Of a DNA stretch of 64,000 nt, positions 62,720 to 64,000 are shown piece by piece. Within the stretch, counting starts at the first letter, position 1. Every line of letters begins with the position of its first letter. The translations under genes and the position numbers were made by a program. The notes below the pieces were generated by a model. It was not told where the DNA came from, searched no databases, and was given only the letters and a program-made list of their open reading frames with translations. This DNA is from Polynucleobacter asymbioticus QLW-P1DMWA-1 (GTDB taxonomy: Bacteria; Pseudomonadota; Gammaproteobacteria; Burkholderiales; Burkholderiaceae), in assembly GCF_000016345.1 (NCBI RefSeq), contig NC_009379.1, forward strand, positions 744,001 to 808,000. The letters are read 5' to 3'.

Positions 62720-63139
62720 ATGCGCATTGATATACCTTCGGAGCGCAAGCTCGTTCATGAGATGATCACCCCCATTCGTTGGGGTGATATGGATGCATAT
62801 GGCCATGTTAATAATACGATTTACTTTCGTTATATGGAGCAGGCGCGAGTAGAGTGGATTACTTCCTTGGGCTATCAAGTAGCTCCTGGCAGAAATTCTA
62901 TGTTGATGATGAACGGTTTTTGTAACTTCTACAAACAGCTTTCTTATCCTGGAGAGCTCATTCTCAAAACTTCTATTGGCGCTATCGGGCGAACTAGTAT
63001 GGATGTCTACACCAGTATGGCCTTGACGACTGACCCAGAGACAGAAGCAGCTATTGGAGGTGCAACTATGGTCTGGGTAGATCTGACTACCAATAAGTCC
63101 GCGCCTTGGCCAGACGATATCTTGCAGAAGTTACGCTAG
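62720..63139 (+). CDS. Acyl-CoA thioesterase, hotdog fold (4-hydroxybenzoyl-CoA thioesterase family)
   Basis: A 139-residue protein with the hotdog catalytic motif RWGDMDAYGHVNNTIYFRYM, where the first Asp region holds the active residue. It is a YbgC/FadM-type thioesterase; substrate acyl group is unknown. It lies 20 bases after the DUF442 gene but probably belongs to the housekeeping part. mnmH follows nine bases later. Confidence 0.88.
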   Translation: MRIDIPSERKLVHEMITPIRWGDMDAYGHVNNTIYFRYMEQARVEWITSLGYQVAPGRNSMLMMNGFCNFYKQLSYPGELILKTSIGAIGRTSMDVYTSMALTTDPETEAAIGGATMVWVDLTTNKSAPWPDDILQKLR

Positions 63140-63148
63140 TCTGGCAGC

Positions 63149-64000
63149 ATGCAACCTAGTAATCCCCATATTCTTAAATTAGATCAATTTCTTACAGAGT
63201 TAAATCAGTTTGATCTTGTGATTGATGTGAGATCACCTGCAGAATTTGCGTTAGACCATATTCCTGGAGCGGTAAATTATCCCGTTCTGAGCAATGAAGA
63301 GCGCATCCAAATCGGTACCTTGTATAAACAAGTCTCACCGTTTGCCGCTAAAAAACTGGGTGCCGCATTGGTCTCTCGCAATATTGCCAATCATCTGGAA
63401 AATCACTTACTAGACTTGCCACGTGAATGGCGCCCATTAATTTATTGCTGGCGCGGCGGCGAGAGAAGTGGTGCCTTTACCCATATTCTCAATCGGATAG
63501 GTTGGAAGGCCAAACAGCTCGAAGGTGGCTATCAAGGTTTTAGGCGGACAGTGATTGATGGTCTGGAAGAAGCTGCTAAGCAATATACATTTTTGGTTGT
63601 ATGTGGAATGACGGGTAGCGGTAAGACGAGAATTTTGCAAGAGGCTCAGAAGCTAGGCGCGCAAGTTTTGGACCTTGAAGCCCTGGCAATTCATCGGGGT
63701 TCAGTGCTGGGTAATGAGCCCAATATTGAGCAGCCCTCACAAAAAGCCTTTGAAACAGAGCTATGGAATGCTTTCCGTACTTTAGATCCTAGCAAGACTG
63801 TATTGGTTGAGTCTGAAAGCAAGAAGGTTGGGGGTGTACATATCCCCGACGCATTGATGGAAAAAATTCGCAATGGCGCCTGCATTGAGTTGAGGTCTAG
63901 TACTCAGACGCGGGTATCGTGGTTGATTCGTGAGTACCATCATTTTTTGAGTGATACCGATAATTTCAAAGCCAAATTAGCTTTGCTCACAGCGCATTAC
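63149..64000 (+). CDS. mnmH: tRNA 2-selenouridine synthase (SelU), N-terminal 284 residues
   Basis: Replaces sulfur by selenium in 2-thiouridine at wobble position 34 of some tRNAs and can add geranyl groups. The visible part has a rhodanese domain with Cys100 in IYCWRGGERSGAF (E. coli MnmH uses Cys97) and a P-loop, GMTGSGKTRILQ, at residues 153-164. It is cut by the window end; no stop is seen. Selenophosphate synthetase SelD is expected elsewhere. Confidence 0.9.
   Translation, partial: MQPSNPHILKLDQFLTELNQFDLVIDVRSPAEFALDHIPGAVNYPVLSNEERIQIGTLYKQVSPFAAKKLGAALVSRNIANHLENHLLDLPREWRPLIYCWRGGERSGAFTHILNRIGWKAKQLEGGYQGFRRTVIDGLEEAAKQYTFLVVCGMTGSGKTRILQEAQKLGAQVLDLEALAIHRGSVLGNEPNIEQPSQKAFETELWNAFRTLDPSKTVLVESESKKVGGVHIPDALMEKIRNGACIELRSSTQTRVSWLIREYHHFLSDTDNFKAKLALLTAHY

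Noticed and set aside
1..64000. CRISPR arrays, tRNAs, rRNAs, insertion sequences and phage genes
   Set aside because: No direct-repeat array, cloverleaf-like sequence, transposase or integrase was recognised on either strand.

Overview
The window looks like a chromosome segment from a freshwater betaproteobacterium of the Burkholderiaceae, most likely Polynucleobacter or a close relative. The evidence is the moderate GC content, very tight gene packing, betaproteobacterial families such as DUF2863, the aspartate/glutamate leucyltransferase Bpt, and the long co-directional run sdhCDAB-sdhE-gltA-leuCDB-asd-fimV-truA-trpFBA-accD-folC-SPOR-cvpA-purF-metZ. The genus is an inference from gene order and protein character; no database was searched. 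I saw no rRNA, tRNA, insertion sequence, prophage or CRISPR array, and no gene-free stretch exceeds about 170 bases.

Region 1 (1-11252, minus strand) holds housekeeping genes: the start of an IclR-type regulator, pyrD, bpt and aat (N-degron transferases), a Nudix hydrolase, a fused pabB-pabC, a periplasmic cyclophilin, a DsbA-fold isomerase, rarA, a DUF3429 membrane protein, a 3-hydroxybutyryl-CoA dehydrogenase, a glutathione S-transferase and an aminotransferase. Region 2 (11347-14931) has yaaA, a DUF2863 gene, a small periplasmic protein and mdh. Mdh faces a GntR/HutC-type regulator across a promoter with a perfect 14-bp palindrome.

Region 3 (14932-37509, plus strand) is the biosynthetic and TCA run: succinate dehydrogenase, citrate synthase, leucine, lysine/threonine/methionine (asd), tryptophan, fatty-acid (accD), folate (folC), purine (purF) and methionine (metZ) genes. 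It ends with a methyltransferase. Region 4 (37502-41150) has molybdate transport genes modB and modC with no modA beside them, then a small group of envelope proteins: an unknown secreted protein, a Pal-like lipoprotein, another lipoprotein and a zinc-ribbon protein.

Region 5 (41215-62699) is a dense sulfur-oxidation island. It encodes thiosulfate dehydrogenase TsdA with its cytochrome TsdB, paired YeeE/YedE sulfur-compound transporters, a secreted NPCGP-repeat protein, an unknown protein, a periplasmic rhodanese and a BigR/SqrR-type persulfide sensor. It continues with a DUF2892 protein, a UbiA-type prenyltransferase, an FNR-like regulator, HiPIP, a TauE/SafE permease, type II sulfide:quinone oxidoreductase, persulfide dioxygenase and the Sox enzyme set soxCDYZAXB. 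The tail holds a DsrE-like protein, a SoxH-like hydrolase, a small cytochrome c, three more YeeE/YedE genes and a DUF442 sulfurtransferase. Together they would oxidise sulfide and thiosulfate to tetrathionate or sulfate, passing electrons through c-type cytochromes, HiPIP and quinone. SoxC needs molybdenum cofactor, which gives modBC a plausible link. No soxV/soxW and no SoxR-type repressor are present.

Region 6 (62720-64000) has a hotdog thioesterase and the start of mnmH (tRNA 2-selenouridine synthase), cut by the window edge. The most promising under-described material is the 44104-46527 cassette, the AT-rich dyads in two divergent sulfur promoters, the orphan UbiA protein and the FNR-like regulator with an altered cysteine set.
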